From Lucinisca nassula (Eukaryota > Mollusca > Bivalvia > Lucinida > Lucinidae), in NCBI GenBank assembly GCA_963580285.1, contig OY757011.1, positions 166,375,406-166,439,405 of the forward strand: 64,000 nucleotides of DNA, given 5' to 3'. The position numbers were made by a program, and so were the translations under genes. Positions 10,591-22,124 of the stretch are shown here, piece after piece. Position 1 is the stretch's first letter. The number at the start of each line of letters is the position of its first letter. The notes under the pieces are model-generated. The model made no database searches and was not told the DNA's origin. It saw only the letters and a program-made list of their open reading frames with translations.

Positions 10591-11077
10591 TACAATGCTA
10601 AGATTTGATTAGATGGATTTAATTGACTTGCAGTTTTGTCATCACAAGTATGGAGGCTGCATTGTATTTGTGCAAACTCTGATCTGACTGCTCAGGTTCT
10701 TCACTTTCTCTCAAGCCTATTGCATATCCTTGGCAGGTCAGTGGAACAATATGCATTCTGGAAAATGTACTGTAATGACTGTAAAGCTGAAACTATACTG
10801 AATTGCAGGCTATTCTGAGTCTTTCCTAGTTATTATACATGGTGTCAGACAAGATTTGTTCTATGCTGAACAGATTTATTCCAGTTTTGGTGGAGGGTAT
10901 TGTAAGGATGCTTTAAAGAGAATTATGAAATATATACTGAAAATATATGACTGGAAAAAGGAAATATAATCAGAGCCATGAAGTCTATAGTGGATCATTT
11001 AGCCAGAGATCCATGTTCCTATTGGATTTTAATCATTAAAGCTGCAATCAAAATTAAGAAGCAGATGACATTCTGGG

Positions 11078-11330
11078 GCCAGTTGTTCAAAACTAACGAC
11101 GATGTTAGTTAACGTATTGTTGAAACTTTGATCATTAAATATGACAAATATACCAATATTTTTGCAGAAGAAAATGTGAGCAGCTTTTGCAACTGCAAAA
11201 GCTGCTCACATTTTTTTCAGCAAAAATTCCAGAGTATTAGATATTGTACTTACAAGAACAGTTAACAGTTTGACCCCTAATGAGCTTTTTAGGCTAACAA
11301 TGCTTTAAACAACTGGGCCCTGTTATTTTC
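11078..11330 (+). mobile_element. Family IV palindromic MITE
   Basis: Outer ends are CCAGTTGTTCAAAACTAACG and GCTTTAAACAACTGGGCC. The centre hairpin is GTGAGCAGCTTTTGCAACTG / CAAAAGCTGCTCACAT. This is the best complete copy of the family. Confidence 0.8.
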
Positions 11331-11829
11331 CCCAGTTTTCAGAGAAATTTAGGCATGGACAGTTAATGTCCTGTGAATCATCTGCTTTACAAAGAATTCT
11401 ATTGAAAGTGTTAAGCTGAAGAACAACAATAATAGAAAGATAAAATGCTGTCTGCTACATAATTTTGCATTGTGCTTTATTGTTAAAGGAAGACTATTAA
11501 TAGAAAATTAAAACATAAATAGATCAGTTCATGGAGTCATCTAACAAAATCATAGCATTACTTTTGGTTTACTGTATGTGTAGTAATACAGTATTTTGTA
11601 GTTGATTTTCTTGTTTCCTTAGATTCATTGTCATAAGAGACAGTTACATCATTGGCATTAAATGGAGTTTATCCAGATTGGACTGGTCTGCTCATTGTAT
11701 ACATCGACTGGCACAAAATCATCTGCATAGAGTTTACAGTTACAGTATTTGGTTGCAAAATACACCTAAACCTTTCAAAACTGTTCATTCTAACACAGTT
11801 TTGGAGAAGCATGTTTAAAAATGGATCCT

Positions 11830-11916
11830 TAAAATTAAGGCTTGACATTTCATGTGAATTGCAGACAGCTTGGCGGACAATTCACATGCAATGTCAAGAC
11901 TTATTTTCTCTGAAAA
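11830..11916. repeat. Short perfect-type hairpin (AAATAAGGCTTGACATTTC type)
   Basis: Arms AAGGCTTGACATTTCATGTG and TTCACATGCAATGTCAAGAC. Same family as 18736-18835, 22055-22122 and 34908-35075. Confidence 0.65.
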
Positions 11917-12593
11917 ATAGGGAAGAAATACTTTGATAATGTTGTCTGCTAGTTTTGAGCATTGCTTTAAAGGTCTTAACATTGTTAGAAGCTTTATAGA
12001 ATCTGCTTTAACCGTTTCTAGTTTCTCATTGCAAACACAAGAGCAGAAATGATTTCAAATTGTAGATACAACCTGTATCCATCTGCCATCTGGGCATTAA
12101 ACAGAATTTACTGATTTGGTTATTGAGATTGTTACAGCCTAATGGGTTTTAGATCTAAGGGAGATCACTCAGTTTTGGAAGTATTGCCATGTCTTTTCAT
12201 AAAGACTGCTCTTAAAGGAATTTGCTCATTCTTTCCTTATTACGAGCAGCTTATTTGTACAAGAGACTCGCATCCCTTCAGTCCTTGAGAAGTGACATTT
12301 TCTGGACACTGGTCTCTCTTTAGAATTAGAAGGAAAATTCTACAGACATATCCGTACACCTTAATTCTGGCAGATATTTACTTAAGATGGCATGGAAGCA
12401 TGGTGTGATCAGGCTGTGCCTTTTTTTATCAGAATCTCCATCCATAATTTGAACTACATAATGAGAAAACCTGTTTTTGCCAATTACAAACAACAAAGGT
12501 GTTGATTAGCTTGAGCCTCTGCCCAGTCGGATCAACATCTTAGTTTTCAGTATTTATTTATTACAGTACCTCTGGTATCTTTTTCAAAAATTT

Positions 12594-12799
12594 CACCCTT
12601 GCTGAATATTCAGATTAGCCACACCTATTTCTGACTTTGAACCAATCAGATTACGTGCTGTAATTTATTCCTACAAATTCCTAAATTGGATGTCAAACAG
12701 TGTAGATCCTGATCAGATGGCTTCTTCAGGAGCCATCTGATCTGGATCTACACTGTTTGCAAAGATAAGGGGTTGTCGTGAACAGCAAGATAAGGGTTA
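12594..12799 (+). mobile_element. Family II palindromic MITE
   Basis: Left arm TTGCTGAATATTCAGATTAG; core GTAGATCCTGATCAGATGGC / GCCATCTGATCTGGATCTAC; right end AACAGCAAGATAAGGGTTAA. Confidence 0.8.
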
Positions 12800-13025
12800 A
12801 GGTACTTACTAGTCTGTGCAGCTGAACAGGTTGTAGTTGCAAGTTACGAGGTCTGATTGATATGTTGTGAGCTTCATTTTGAAGGAGGTACACAGGAATG
12901 TTCTTTTCAAGTCCTACTATTCTCTGATTATATGGGGCCATGTACCGCAAGGACTGGTCTCAGTAGGTCAGTTAATATCAATGTGGTAGCACTCGAAAGT
13001 AAACAAGACAAGCAGCTTTTGCAAA

Positions 13026-14618
13026 ATGGACAAATTCGGGGAAAGAGCAGTGATCCAGTAGTTGCATAAAAAAAGGTTTAACACCTAAGGATATCCATAA
13101 TGATATGGTAGCAACACTAGGGGAAGATGCCCCTTCATATGCTACAGTGAAAAGGTGGGTGGCGGAATTTAAGCGCAGCAGACAGAGCCTTGAGGATGAC
13201 CCCCTGTCCTGGAAGGCCTATCAATGTTGCAACCCCAGAAAGGGTCAATAAAGTCCATGATATTGTTATGACGGACAGACAAGTCACAGAAAGATATATA
13301 ACCAGTAGAGTTGGCATTTCATAGGAAAGAGTACATTCCATTTTGACAGAAGTTCTTGCCATAAAAAAGCTTTCAGCCAGATGGGTACCAAGACTTCTGA
13401 CATTTGACATATGCTACAGTGAAAAGGTAGGTGGTGGAATTTATGCATGGCAGACAGAGCCTTGAGGATGACCCCTTCCTTGAAGGCCTGTCAATGTTGC
13501 AACATGCCCCCGCCGATAGGGGCTTGAAGCATGATGCTTCCAAGCAGAGCTGAAACCGACAGCACACAATTACTGGTAGACTGCTTAGTGGATCTAAGCC
13601 TGCCCAGGCAAAGCGGTGCGAGTCGGCACGTCCATGCTTATAAACACTTTTGGTTTTATTGGGCGAAAGGGCTTGGGATGTCATTTCATCTCAATGTCGG
13701 GTAAAAGTCCCACAAAACTGTATCCCACAAAATTGTAAGCAATGTCTCCAAAATGACCTATACATTGTTGGTGGGAAAGTTAAACGTCAAATCAAACAAA
13801 CAAACAAACAAAGCAACCTCAGAAATGGTCAACAAAGTCCATGATATTATGACTGACAGACGAGTCACAGAAAGATATATAGCCAGTAGATTTGGCATTT
13901 CACAAGAAAGTGTACATTCCATTTTGACAGAGGTTCTTGCCATAAGAAAGCTTCCAGCCAGATGGGTACCAAGACTTCTGAAATTTGATCAGAAGCAAAC
14001 CAGGCGCACATTATCGCATGCTTATCTTGACCATTTTGAGGCTTTCTTCAGAGATTCGTGACTATGGATGAAACATTGGTCCATCATTTTACCCCAGAGG
14101 CCAAACAACAGTCGAAACAATGGCAGCACCCTGGCTCACCCCCGCCAAAGAAGGCAAAGACTGTTCTATCAGCTGGGAAGTTTTTTCTGGGTTGCAGATG
14201 TTATTCGGCTGATAGATTATCTCCAAAAGGGACAAACAATCAATGGCACGTACTATGCTTCACTTCTGACACAGTTACGGGAAAATATTAAACTTAAGCA
14301 ATAAGCACCGCAAAAAGCTCACTAAAGGTGTGTTGTTCTGTCAGGGTAATGCTCCTGTTCACAAGTTTGTCATTGCTATGGCTGCCATTCAGGATTGTGG
14401 CTTTTCTGCCTCATTCACCTGATCTTGCTACATCAGACTTTCATTTATTTCCAAAACTGAAAAAGGCTATGTCAGGCACCCACTTTCAGTCTGATGATGA
14501 CGTCACATATGCAATGATGAACAGCCAAGAAAAGGAGTTCTATAAAAGTGGCTTTGAGGCCCTTAAATACTGCTGGCAAAAGTGTATAGATACTGAAGGG
14601 GATTATGTTGAAAAATAA
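13026..14618 (+). pseudogene. Mariner transposase pseudogene
   Basis: The ATG at 13026 starts MDKFGERAVI and soon meets stops. The HTH region appears twice: 13137-13407 and again from 13408, the second time split by a SINE. The second copy reads DRRVTERYIASRFGISQESV and RKLPARWVPRLLKFDQKQT. The catalytic part has MDETLVHHFTPEAKQQSK (first Asp present) and SPPPKKAKTVLSAGK. The second catalytic Asp is changed (CQGNAPVH where the family has QDNAPVH). The third Asp is present (HSPDLATSDFHLFPKLKKAM). It ends DTEGDYVEK-stop. Several frameshifts separate these blocks. The family's normal protein is about 345 residues. The element is clearly dead. Confidence 0.88.
13505..13811 (+). mobile_element. 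SINE-A inserted in the mariner pseudogene
   Basis: Start GCCCCCGCCGATAGGGGCTT, tail AAACGTCAAATCAAAC plus four CAAA repeats. The mariner reading stops at GTTGCAAC before it and resumes at GCAACCTCAGAAATGG after it, giving a short GCAAC target duplication. Confidence 0.8.
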
Positions 14619-15244
14619 TACAATATGTCCGACAAAATTCAAATCCCTCAACTTATCAATCAGCCCTCATTCAAAGACAAGTTTTCTCGTGACAAGAGTT
14701 CTCATTTCATATCATCATTTAGACTGAAACCATTACCATTATATTTTCTATCAGTTTTATTGAAATTGTTTATATGTTTATTATAATAACCAAGTTTATA
14801 CTAACCTTTAGGATTTTTATTGGCTGTTCAAAGGCTTCAGTTTTACGCAACTCTATTAATAGCTATTTTCATGCAATTTTTCATCTTTAGATATGATACA
14901 TACACACTCATTTGATGTTTGTACTCAGCCACCGGTTCAAAAAGTTTGTTTTCTTTTTAGGCAGAGGAAAAATCAAGACATACTTTTGGTAGTGAAATAC
15001 GTGTAATGTTTATTGGACTGTTAAACTCAAATCTAACAAACTAAGTTCATTGCAACCGGGTTTACATAAAAATAATTCTACTGCATCACAGAGAAATCTT
15101 CTGCCTCATTTTTGCAATGAAAGTGCAATTAAAATATTTTTGAATAGTGATTTAGACAGTATAAAGCTATGAGCATCAAAGACTTGTATGTACCATATCT
15201 TAACATATTTGATTATGAGGTCAGTGTTTATCATGCCATTTAAC

Positions 15245-15640
15245 ACCTTTTCAACGGGAATGGGAACACCTGGCAGATTTTTTGCACCACTTTTCTAAGG
15301 GAGACAACTTTTGGGATTTTCTGTTCACTCCCAAGGAAAAAGGGTCTACTCTTACAGGAGCAAATTCTTTCCTATAAGAGCTGAACCCTATTGACATGGG
15401 AGACAAAAATACTTTTGCAGGTGTTGCCTCCCCTGAAGTATAGTTTGCCATTTTTACAAGGGAGACAACTTTGCAGATTTCCAGTTTGTTTTCCTGTGAA
15501 GTAAACCCTTGTGAAGGACGATCCTACTCTTAAAGGAAAGAATTTGCTCTTCAGGAGCAAATTCTTTACTTTAAAAAAAAAAAGCCCAAACAAAAATGTT
15601 TTTGAAAGGGTTACCTTCCCCGAGCAATTTTTGCGAAATG
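15245..15640 (+). repeat. Hairpin element (GGAATGGGAACACC type)
   Basis: It contains GGGAATGGGAACACCTGGCA, repeated GGGAGACAACTTT motifs and AGGAGCAAATTCTTTCCT-type hairpins. Related pieces are at 20760-20950, 21225-21420, ~37300-37510 and 51930-52210. Confidence 0.5.
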
Positions 15641-16010
15641 TGTAGGACTGTCTGACTGAGTCAGGTAAAAGTTGTCAATTTTGGTCAGACAAGGTTTCTT
15701 ATTCTTAAAATTCATTTTGCAGTAATTTTGCATTACATGGCCATCATGCTAATAGCAAGCTATCGTTTACTAAGATCTTGCAAGGCTGAGTGAGAAGCAT
15801 GAAAAATAATGTGATGCTCTGAAAAAAGCATAATATGTTTGCATTTACTATTTAATAGAGCAATAGTAATAAAATTAAAAGCATTTAACATGGTGAAGAC
15901 TTTCTGGTCAATATATGGCATGAAAAGTAACAGACTTCATATCATTTTCATCCTTGCTGCTTGACTAATGTATTCTTACGCATGCCATATTGCTGCTTAT
16001 GTTTTTACAG

Positions 16011-16085
16011 TTACAAGCTAGTATAGACAGTGCATTTACAAATACAGCTACGTTAGCACAGCAATCTCAGGGAGATATTCAACAG
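16011..16085 (+). CDS. MPRIP: MPRIP-like gene, exon B
   Basis: The exon is 75 nt (25 codons), phase 0 to phase 0, with acceptor GTTTTTACAG and donor GTAACT. It encodes a short polar helix-like stretch beginning LQASIDSAFTNTATLAQQ and ending GDIQQ (residues 42-66). It is too short for homology by eye. It is accepted because both splice sites are good, the frame is open and the phase matches exons A and C. It could be an alternatively used exon, since skipping it keeps the frame. Confidence 0.6.
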
Positions 16086-16380
16086 GTAACTATGGCAACT
16101 TGGGGTCAGAAGTTCACCAGGTTCTGTGACCTTGAACCTCACCCAGTTTGTGTTATAATCTGATGTCCTGTGTATCACTATTATGTTTAGTTTAACTTCA
16201 TGACTATAAAACTGTAACATAAAATGTGAAATAAAATCCCATATTATATTTCCAGCACCCTGCATAACAATGACCTTGATTTTGCAAGAATTAACTTTTA
16301 AAGCAACACATAGATGACAAAGCAGACAACAATTTCATGATTGGCATTTTATGGGATAAGTTCCCATTTTTGTTGTGCCT

Positions 16381-17470
16381 GCTATTAGCATAGCGCTATA
16401 TAGGCGCCCGGTTTTCCATCCATTCATCTGTTCCTCCGTTTGTCCATCCATTTGTCAAGGCGTCAACATTTGTGACCACCCTAGCTTTCACCCTAATGGT
16501 CAAGTTTATTTCTCACTATAAGAGCTTCATTAATGATACTTGCTATAAACATGTATCTGGGTATGGCAACTTAAATGCATGCATCCATGTTTGACCTTGA
16601 CCTACATTTCATGGTTCACTGACTTTATAAAATATTGTGACCACCCTAGCTTTCACCCTAATGGTCAAGTTTATTTCTCAAGAACTATAAAAGCTTAATT
16701 AATGGTACTTGTTACAAACTTGTATCTGGGGATGGCAACTTAAATCCATATTTGACCTTGACCTATAATTCATGGTTCACTGACTTTGTAAAATATAGCG
16801 ACCACCCTCGCATTCACCCTAATGGTCAAGTTAATTTCTCAAGAACTATAAGAGCTTCATTGATAATACTTGGTACAAACTTTTATCTGGGGTGGCAACT
16901 TAAATGCAAGCATCCATATTTGACCTTGACCTACATTTTATGGTTCAGTGACTTTGTAAAATATTGCGACCACCCAAGTGTTCACCCTAATGGTCAAGTC
17001 AATTTCTCAAGAACTATAAGAGCTTCATTGATAATACTTGTTACAAACTTGTATCTGGGGACCGAAACTTAAATGCAAACATCCAACCTACATTTTATGG
17101 TTAACTGATGTTGTAAAATATTGCGACCACCTTAGCATTCACCATAATGGTCAAGGTAATTTCTCAAGATGCTATTTGGTACAAACTTGTATCTGGAGAG
17201 GGAAACTTAAATGTAAGCATCCATATTTGACCTTGACCTACATTTTATGGTTCACAGAATTTGTAAAATATTTCAACCACCCTAGCGTTCACCATGATGG
17301 TTAAGTTCATTTCTCAAGAATTATTAGAGCTTCATTAAGGATACTTAGTACAAGCTTGCATTAAAGAATGGCAACTTTTATGCAAGCATCTATGTTTGAC
17401 CCTGGCCTAGATGTCATGGTTCTGTGACTATGTGCCCCCACAGGCACGATGTAGCCTTTGGCGGATGTAG
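16381..17470 (+). mobile_element. Satellite-bearing element with six ~150-165 bp units
   Basis: It starts with a small palindrome (TAGCGCTATA, GGCGCCC) and a CCATCCATTC/TTTGTCCATCC run. Units with GACCACCCTAGCTTTCACCC follow near 16475, 16639, 16799, 16966, 17123 and 17274. The layout matches the Helentron-like elements elsewhere, but its termini are less clear. Confidence 0.5.
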
Positions 17471-17730
17471 CCTTTGGTGGAATTCTTGTGAACAACTGTG
17501 TTCATTCTGCTCATGATGTGTTGCTTCCTTTGAGATGTATGGGAATTACTGACAGGCCAGAGTGATTTTCCTTGAAGGCATATATTTCTTATACCATCCG
17601 TCCAATGGCTGTTTACTTGCAAACTTTCTGCGCTTGTTTCTTTTGCACAGCAGCGGCGAGTTGTTCAAAACTAACAATATCATTTGAAAAGCTGTGAGTA
17701 GCTTTCGCAAATACAAGAGCTACTTGCAGT

Positions 17731-17874
17731 TTAACCCTTTTTGTACCAAATGACTGAACTTTTAGCAAACAGTGGAGGCCCTGATCAGATGCCGCATTCT
17801 GCGGCATCTGATCTGGGCCTCCACTGTTTGCCAGGGTACCCTTTTTGGGGTTTCTGGTACTAAATTGGGTTAAA
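17731..17874 (+). mobile_element. Family I MITE with internal deletion
   Basis: Ends TTTAACCCTTTTTGTACCAA and TACTAAATTGGGTTAAA. The segment between the left end and ATGACTGAACTTTTAGC is missing. The core (GGCCCTGATCAGATGCCGCA) is full length, so the deletion spared it. Confidence 0.7.
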
Positions 17875-17915
17875 CAGCAAAATGCCATTTTATAAGATAT
17901 TGTTCTTACTAGAAC

Positions 17916-18134
17916 GGGCCTAGTGGTTAAGAGCGATGACTCTTGATCATTAGGTCTCTCACCGCTGTGGTTCAAGCCTCGCTCGGGTCACATGTGAGAC
18001 GCCAAGTTCTGCAACGGAAGGTCAGGTGGTTTTTCTCCGGGCACTCCGGTTTTCGCCCACCTCTGATTAACGATCGGCTCGATATGAGTGAATTAATCTT
18101 GAAAGGGCCGTAAAACCAAAACCAAAAAAAAAAA
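17916..18134 (+). mobile_element. SINE-C with 16-bp target duplication
   Basis: It is flanked by TTGTTCTTACTAGAAC (17900-17915) and TTGTTCTTTCTAGAAC (18135-18150), one mismatch. Same body as 8829-9085, with a poly-A tail. Confidence 0.85.
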
Positions 18135-18220
18135 TTGTTCTTTCTAGAACAGTTAACATTTTGACCACTAACAAGCTCCTTAACCTTTACCACTCTCTGC
18201 GCTAATTCAGCAGATTACGA

Positions 18221-18455
18221 ATCCGTCCCGCACACTAGTACTGGTAAACCGCTTAGAGGATCTAAGCCTGTCCAGGAACCGCGGCGCGAGGCGGACCGTC
18301 CATGCTAATAAACCCTATTGGTTTCATTGGGCGACAGGGCTTGAGAGGTCATTTCATCTCAATGTCTGGTAAAAGTCCCACAAATTTGAAGCAATGTCTC
18401 CAAAATGACCTTTACAGTGTTGACGGGGACGTTAAACCTCAAATCAAAGAAACAA
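18221..18455 (+). mobile_element. 5'-truncated SINE-A with 17-bp target duplication
   Basis: AATTCAGCAGATTACGA occurs at 18204-18220 and again at 18456-18472. The SINE starts inside the body at ATCCGTCCCGCACACTAGTA and ends AAACCTCAAATCAAAGAAAC. This is a LINE-style 5' truncation at integration. Confidence 0.88.
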
Positions 18456-18592
18456 AATTCAGCAGATTACGAGCTGTGGATATTTTTCTTAGCCCTTAAG
18501 ATGCCATGAAAAAATGCATCGGAAATTGTCGTCTGTTTATGTTGTCTGCTGCATTGTCTTGCAAATTTTTCAAACATATTTATGCATGCAGT

Positions 18593-18655
18593 CAAATGGT
18601 GTGGACCTTGATCAGACTGGTCCAAGAAGAATAGTATAATCTGGGTCCACAATGT
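18593..18655. repeat. Isolated palindrome core (degraded)
   Basis: GTGTGGACCTTGATCAGACT opposite TATAATCTGGGTCCAC. It has several stem mismatches, including the usual one. Confidence 0.5.
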
Positions 18656-18735
18656 TCTCAAAAATGACTTCCAAAATGTATGGGCAGATGACAAAGGAGA
18701 CAACAATTGTTGTGTTTGGCATCTTATGGGTTGAT

Positions 18736-18835
18736 TTTCCCAGAAAACAGGACTTGACATCTCATGCAAATTGCCTCCATAGGAGGCAATTTGCATGAGA
18801 TATCACATCCTGTTTTCCGGGGAAAAAAGAAAAAT
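18736..18835. repeat. Long hairpin (CAGGACTTGACATCTCATG type)
   Basis: Arms TCTCATGCAAATTGCCTCC and GGAGGCAATTTGCATGAGA meet almost without a loop. The outer arms also pair (GAAAACAGGA / TCCTGTTTTC). Confidence 0.75.
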
Positions 18836-19099
18836 ATTTCAAAATGTTGTTTGCTAAAGAAAAACACAGCGTGCAGAGGTATAAGCTAACGGTACATTGA
18901 ACAACTGGACTATGTAGTTTAGAAACTGAAGTAGAAAAAATAATAACTGGGTCACACCAGTCAAAGGGAAAAGACAGATATAAAACCATTGCTTCAGTGG
19001 CTTAGTTTGCTTGCCCTATTTTGTTAGCTGATGGGCTAAGGGAGGCTACTCTTGTATAAATCATGTGAACCTTAAGAGTTCAATCACCAAGCTAAATTG

Positions 19100-19239
19100 T
19101 GCAGCAGGGCCTACACTAGTTGCAAAAAAGTTCTGCCAGTTTCCAAATAAATTTTGAAGAAAACACAACCTGTCATGCCTAAATTCTGAAGTGGACTCCA
19201 TACATGGAGGAAAATTCCATTTGGTACAAAAAGGATTAA
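19100..19239 (-). mobile_element. Partial family I MITE
   Basis: Right part of a reverse copy: GGGCCTACACTAGTTGCAAA through ATTCCATTTGGTACAAAAAG. The other half is missing. Confidence 0.5.
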
Positions 19240-19570
19240 AACATACTATTTCAAAAACAATGCTGTAATGAACTGTGTTATAAAGGTGTTTTAGAGTATT
19301 CTCATTCTGATAATTTCACATGAATGTGAATCCCTAACTTATAACTAGAAAAAATGATAAAATGAATTGAATGTTATCTTCTACGATTCATCTTGGTGGT
19401 TAATAAGTTGAATTTTAAAGTAAGCTTTAGCTTAACGTCTTAGTACCTACCAGCTAAATCCAAAATAGTGATTATTCAAATAAAAAATAGCCAGTTATCT
19501 AATGGGAACAGAAATCAATTAATCTACATATGAATCTTAATTTTAGATCCATTTATTGACTGTGAAAGAA

Positions 19571-19806
19571 CAGGTCCAGATTAACCTGTTGTAGGTGGGA
19601 CACCCGTAAAGTGTTACCTTGGCAAACAGTGCAGTCCCAGAGATCAGACGCCGCAGAATGCGGCGTCTGATCAGGGCCTGCACTATATGCTAACAGAATT
19701 TTCTAGTAGAACTAGAATAAGAACAAAAAAAGGCCCCCACCCCTTATATAACAAACAGACTTGTCCAACATATAGCAATGGAAGAGTCCACTAGTATACA
19801 ATGGGT
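19571..19806. mobile_element. Palindrome-core MITE, family 0
   Basis: The core at 19625-19685 and the flank TTGTCCAACATATAGCAATG match the copy at 780-1015. The core is intact, with the A:A-type mismatch and a 2-base insertion. Confidence 0.65.
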
Positions 19807-20018
19807 TAAACTTGGACTATGCCAAGTCTCATCTGAGTCTTTGTTAGAATACTGACTAGTGACTTTTTCTGGTAGCTGGTTTTGTCTGTTTTACATGTAA
19901 CACAAGTTCTATTTTCTCTCTGAATCCCCTTATACCTTGACATTTTTGCTCAGAACTTCCCATAAAGAAAGCAGAAATGAGGAAATATAAATTGAAAATA
20001 AAGAACAAATCACCTGAA

Positions 20019-20475
20019 CCCAATTGTTCAAAACTAGCAGTGTCTTTAGTATACATATTAAATATTTGATCATTTAATTTAGGACATATGCTATCATTTT
20101 TGCTGAAAGAACATGTTTAGCTTTTGTAGTTGCAAAGGCTACTCTCCTTGTTTCCAGAAAAAATACAAGAGTACATATACATGTACTAGGTATTGTTCTT
20201 GCTAGAACAGTTAACCCTTATCTTGCTGAATATTCATTTAAGCCACACCCATTTCTGTCTATCAACCAATCAAATTACTTGATGCAATTTATTGCTACAA
20301 ATTCACAAACTAAATGCCAAACAGTGTAGATCCTGATCAGATGGCTTCTTCAGAAGCCATCTGCTCTGGATCTACACTGTTTGCAAAGTTAGGGGTTGTC
20401 GTGAACAGCAAGATAAGGGTTAACATTTTGACCACTAACGGGTCCATCAAGCTGACAGCACTTTGAACAACTGGG
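20019..20475 (+). mobile_element. Family IV MITE interrupted by family II
   Basis: Left CCCAATTGTTCAAAACTAGC to TTGCTAGAACAG; right AACATTTTGACCACTAACGG to TTTGAACAACTGGGCC. The break holds a complete family II copy (20214-20421). Confidence 0.7.
20214..20421 (+). mobile_element. Family II MITE nested in family IV
   Basis: TTAACCCTTATCTTGCTGAA to CAGCAAGATAAGGGTTAA, with a full core (GATCCTGATCAGATGGCTTC). The ends pair as a terminal inverted repeat (TTAACCCTTATCTTGCTG). Confidence 0.8.
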
Positions 20476-21224
20476 CCCTGGTTTTTTACTTGCATCAGCC
20501 TGATTGGTTGAACAGCAACATTTTCATCAGTTAACATGTTACTGTCATTGGTTAACTATATATAACCTAGTCATGCTTTTCCACACAATTTAATTTAGCA
20601 GCAGCTGCAGCTCTGTATGTTGAGAAAGCTGCTGAATTCACGAGCAAGATATCTTGCAACATCAGCAAACCCAAAACTGAAAATTTCAAATAATTCATTA
20701 TTCATATCATAGATACTGATACAGCTTTGAGAGAGGCAACTTAAAAAATATTGCTGTTTTCTCTGCAAACAGGGGTCAACTCATAAAGGAAAGAATTTTT
20801 CTCCTGCAGAGCAAATACTTTGCTTCACAAGCAGATCCCTTTTCTGGAGGGGCTCAGTTTACAGGAAAATGAACAAGAAGTCCTGAAAGTTATCTCCCTT
20901 TTACAAAATGGTTTAAAATATGCCAGGTGCATCTAATCCCTGTATCCCCGGCAACAGGCATGTTTTGTACTAATTTAAATGCCCATGTGAATAGGCAACT
21001 TGATAACTGAAGAAGCACATTGAAAACATCACAAATAGTCAGCAAAGACATTGGACAGCCTGCGCAGACTTGCAGGCTGTCCTATGTCTTCTGTTCGATA
21101 AAAAGTGCAGACTTATCTGTGTTACTAAAAGAGCATTTCAGAATCCTTGATCGGAACAGATTGTATAGCTGCACAGTGTCTTTGCTGATTGGCTGAGGCT
21201 TAAGGAGGCCTGTTACAACTGGCA

Positions 21225-21420
21225 TATTCTCTGAAAGACTTCATAAGGGGAAACAAATTTTAAGACTTCCTTTTTACTTTCTAGTAAACTCAGCTTCTTG
21301 CTAGTGGTCTACTCTTAAAGGAAAGAATTTGCTCCTTAGGAGCAAATTCTTTCCTTTAAGAATAGGCTGTCTAGTGATAAAAACATTTTTGAAAGAGTTG
21401 TCTCCCCTAAAGGTGTTTTG
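21225..21420. repeat. Hairpin element with AGGAGCAAATTC palindrome
   Basis: AAAGGAAAGAATTTGCTCCT directly abuts its inverse AGGAGCAAATTCTTTCCTTT (21317-21358): 20-bp arms with no loop. A similar block is at 20760-20950 (degraded). Confidence 0.65.
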
Positions 21421-22054
21421 GTTCCACTTAACATACTTCCTGTGCTGTTACCCAAAGGACCAAACACTGGCTGAAAATGGAATTTATCATTGATTGATCA
21501 CCTAATTTAGACTAAAATGAATCAATATTTGTTTACTTGCATGTCTGTTCAGCCTGTTTGGGTCTGGTAATGTGATTAAATATGTTTTGCAATGTTTGTA
21601 TACTTACTTTGATAGACTGCATTTTGGAAGTAGAATCAGTGCAAAGAATGTTCTAATGTGATTTAAAGGAAGTACCAGCATAACTAAGGAAGAAGGTTAG
21701 CAGACTTGGTATATTAGTGATCGAGACTATTTGAATAGAAACTAAGAAATTGCATGATAAATAAAATTCTTTCATCAAACTCTTTGTCATTAAACCTTAA
21801 ATAGTTTCATCAGAGCTCTAGATAAGAGGGAGTAAAGGGTATTTCAGCTTTGAAGTTTTCAAAATCAACATTGAAATTTAATTGAAGGGGTAGAATACTC
21901 AATAAAACGTTGGATTTCAGCATTGAAATAAAATTAAGGGAGTAAAAAATGTCACTGAACTTTACATTTTTGAACAGAAAGTAATTACAGTACCTTCACA
22001 TTGCAGTAGCAGTATACTGGATCAAAATGGATCTAACCCTACACATAAAGAGAA

Positions 22055-22122
22055 AATAAAGCTTGGAATTTCATGTGCATTGTCTGCTTAGCAGACAATT
22101 CACATGAAATGCCAAGCTTTAT
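22055..22122. repeat. Hairpin (AAATAAAGCTTGGAATTTC type)
   Basis: Arms AATAAAGCTTGGAATTTCAT and ATGAAATGCCAAGCTTTATT; centre GTCTGCTTAGCAGAC. Confidence 0.75.
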
Positions 22123-22124
22123 TA

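Larger units (their letters stand above)
12847..14669 (+). mobile_element. Degenerate mariner element with TIRs
   Basis: The left end CGAGGTCTGATTGATATGT and the right end ACTTATCAATCAGCCCTC are inverted repeats. The left end follows a TA, the usual mariner target. A broken mariner transposase lies between them, interrupted by a SINE-A and carrying an internal duplication. Confidence 0.75.
9551..16010 (+). other. Intron A-B
   Basis: A GT-AG intron. It holds family III (9650-9855), a SINE-A (9861-10154), a SINE-B (10430-10590), family IV (11078-11330), a short hairpin (11830-11916), family II (12594-12799), the mariner (12847-14669) and a hairpin element (15245-15640). I see nothing definable in ~10600-11075, 11335-11825, 11920-12590, 14670-15240 or 15640-16010. 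Confidence 0.6.
17651..18190 (+). mobile_element. Family IV MITE carrying two nested insertions
   Basis: The left part (GAGTTGTTCAAAACTAACAA ... GAGCTACTTGCA) and the right part (CTAGAACAGTTAACATTTTG...) are separated by a family I MITE (17731-17874) and a SINE-C (17916-18134). Confidence 0.7.
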
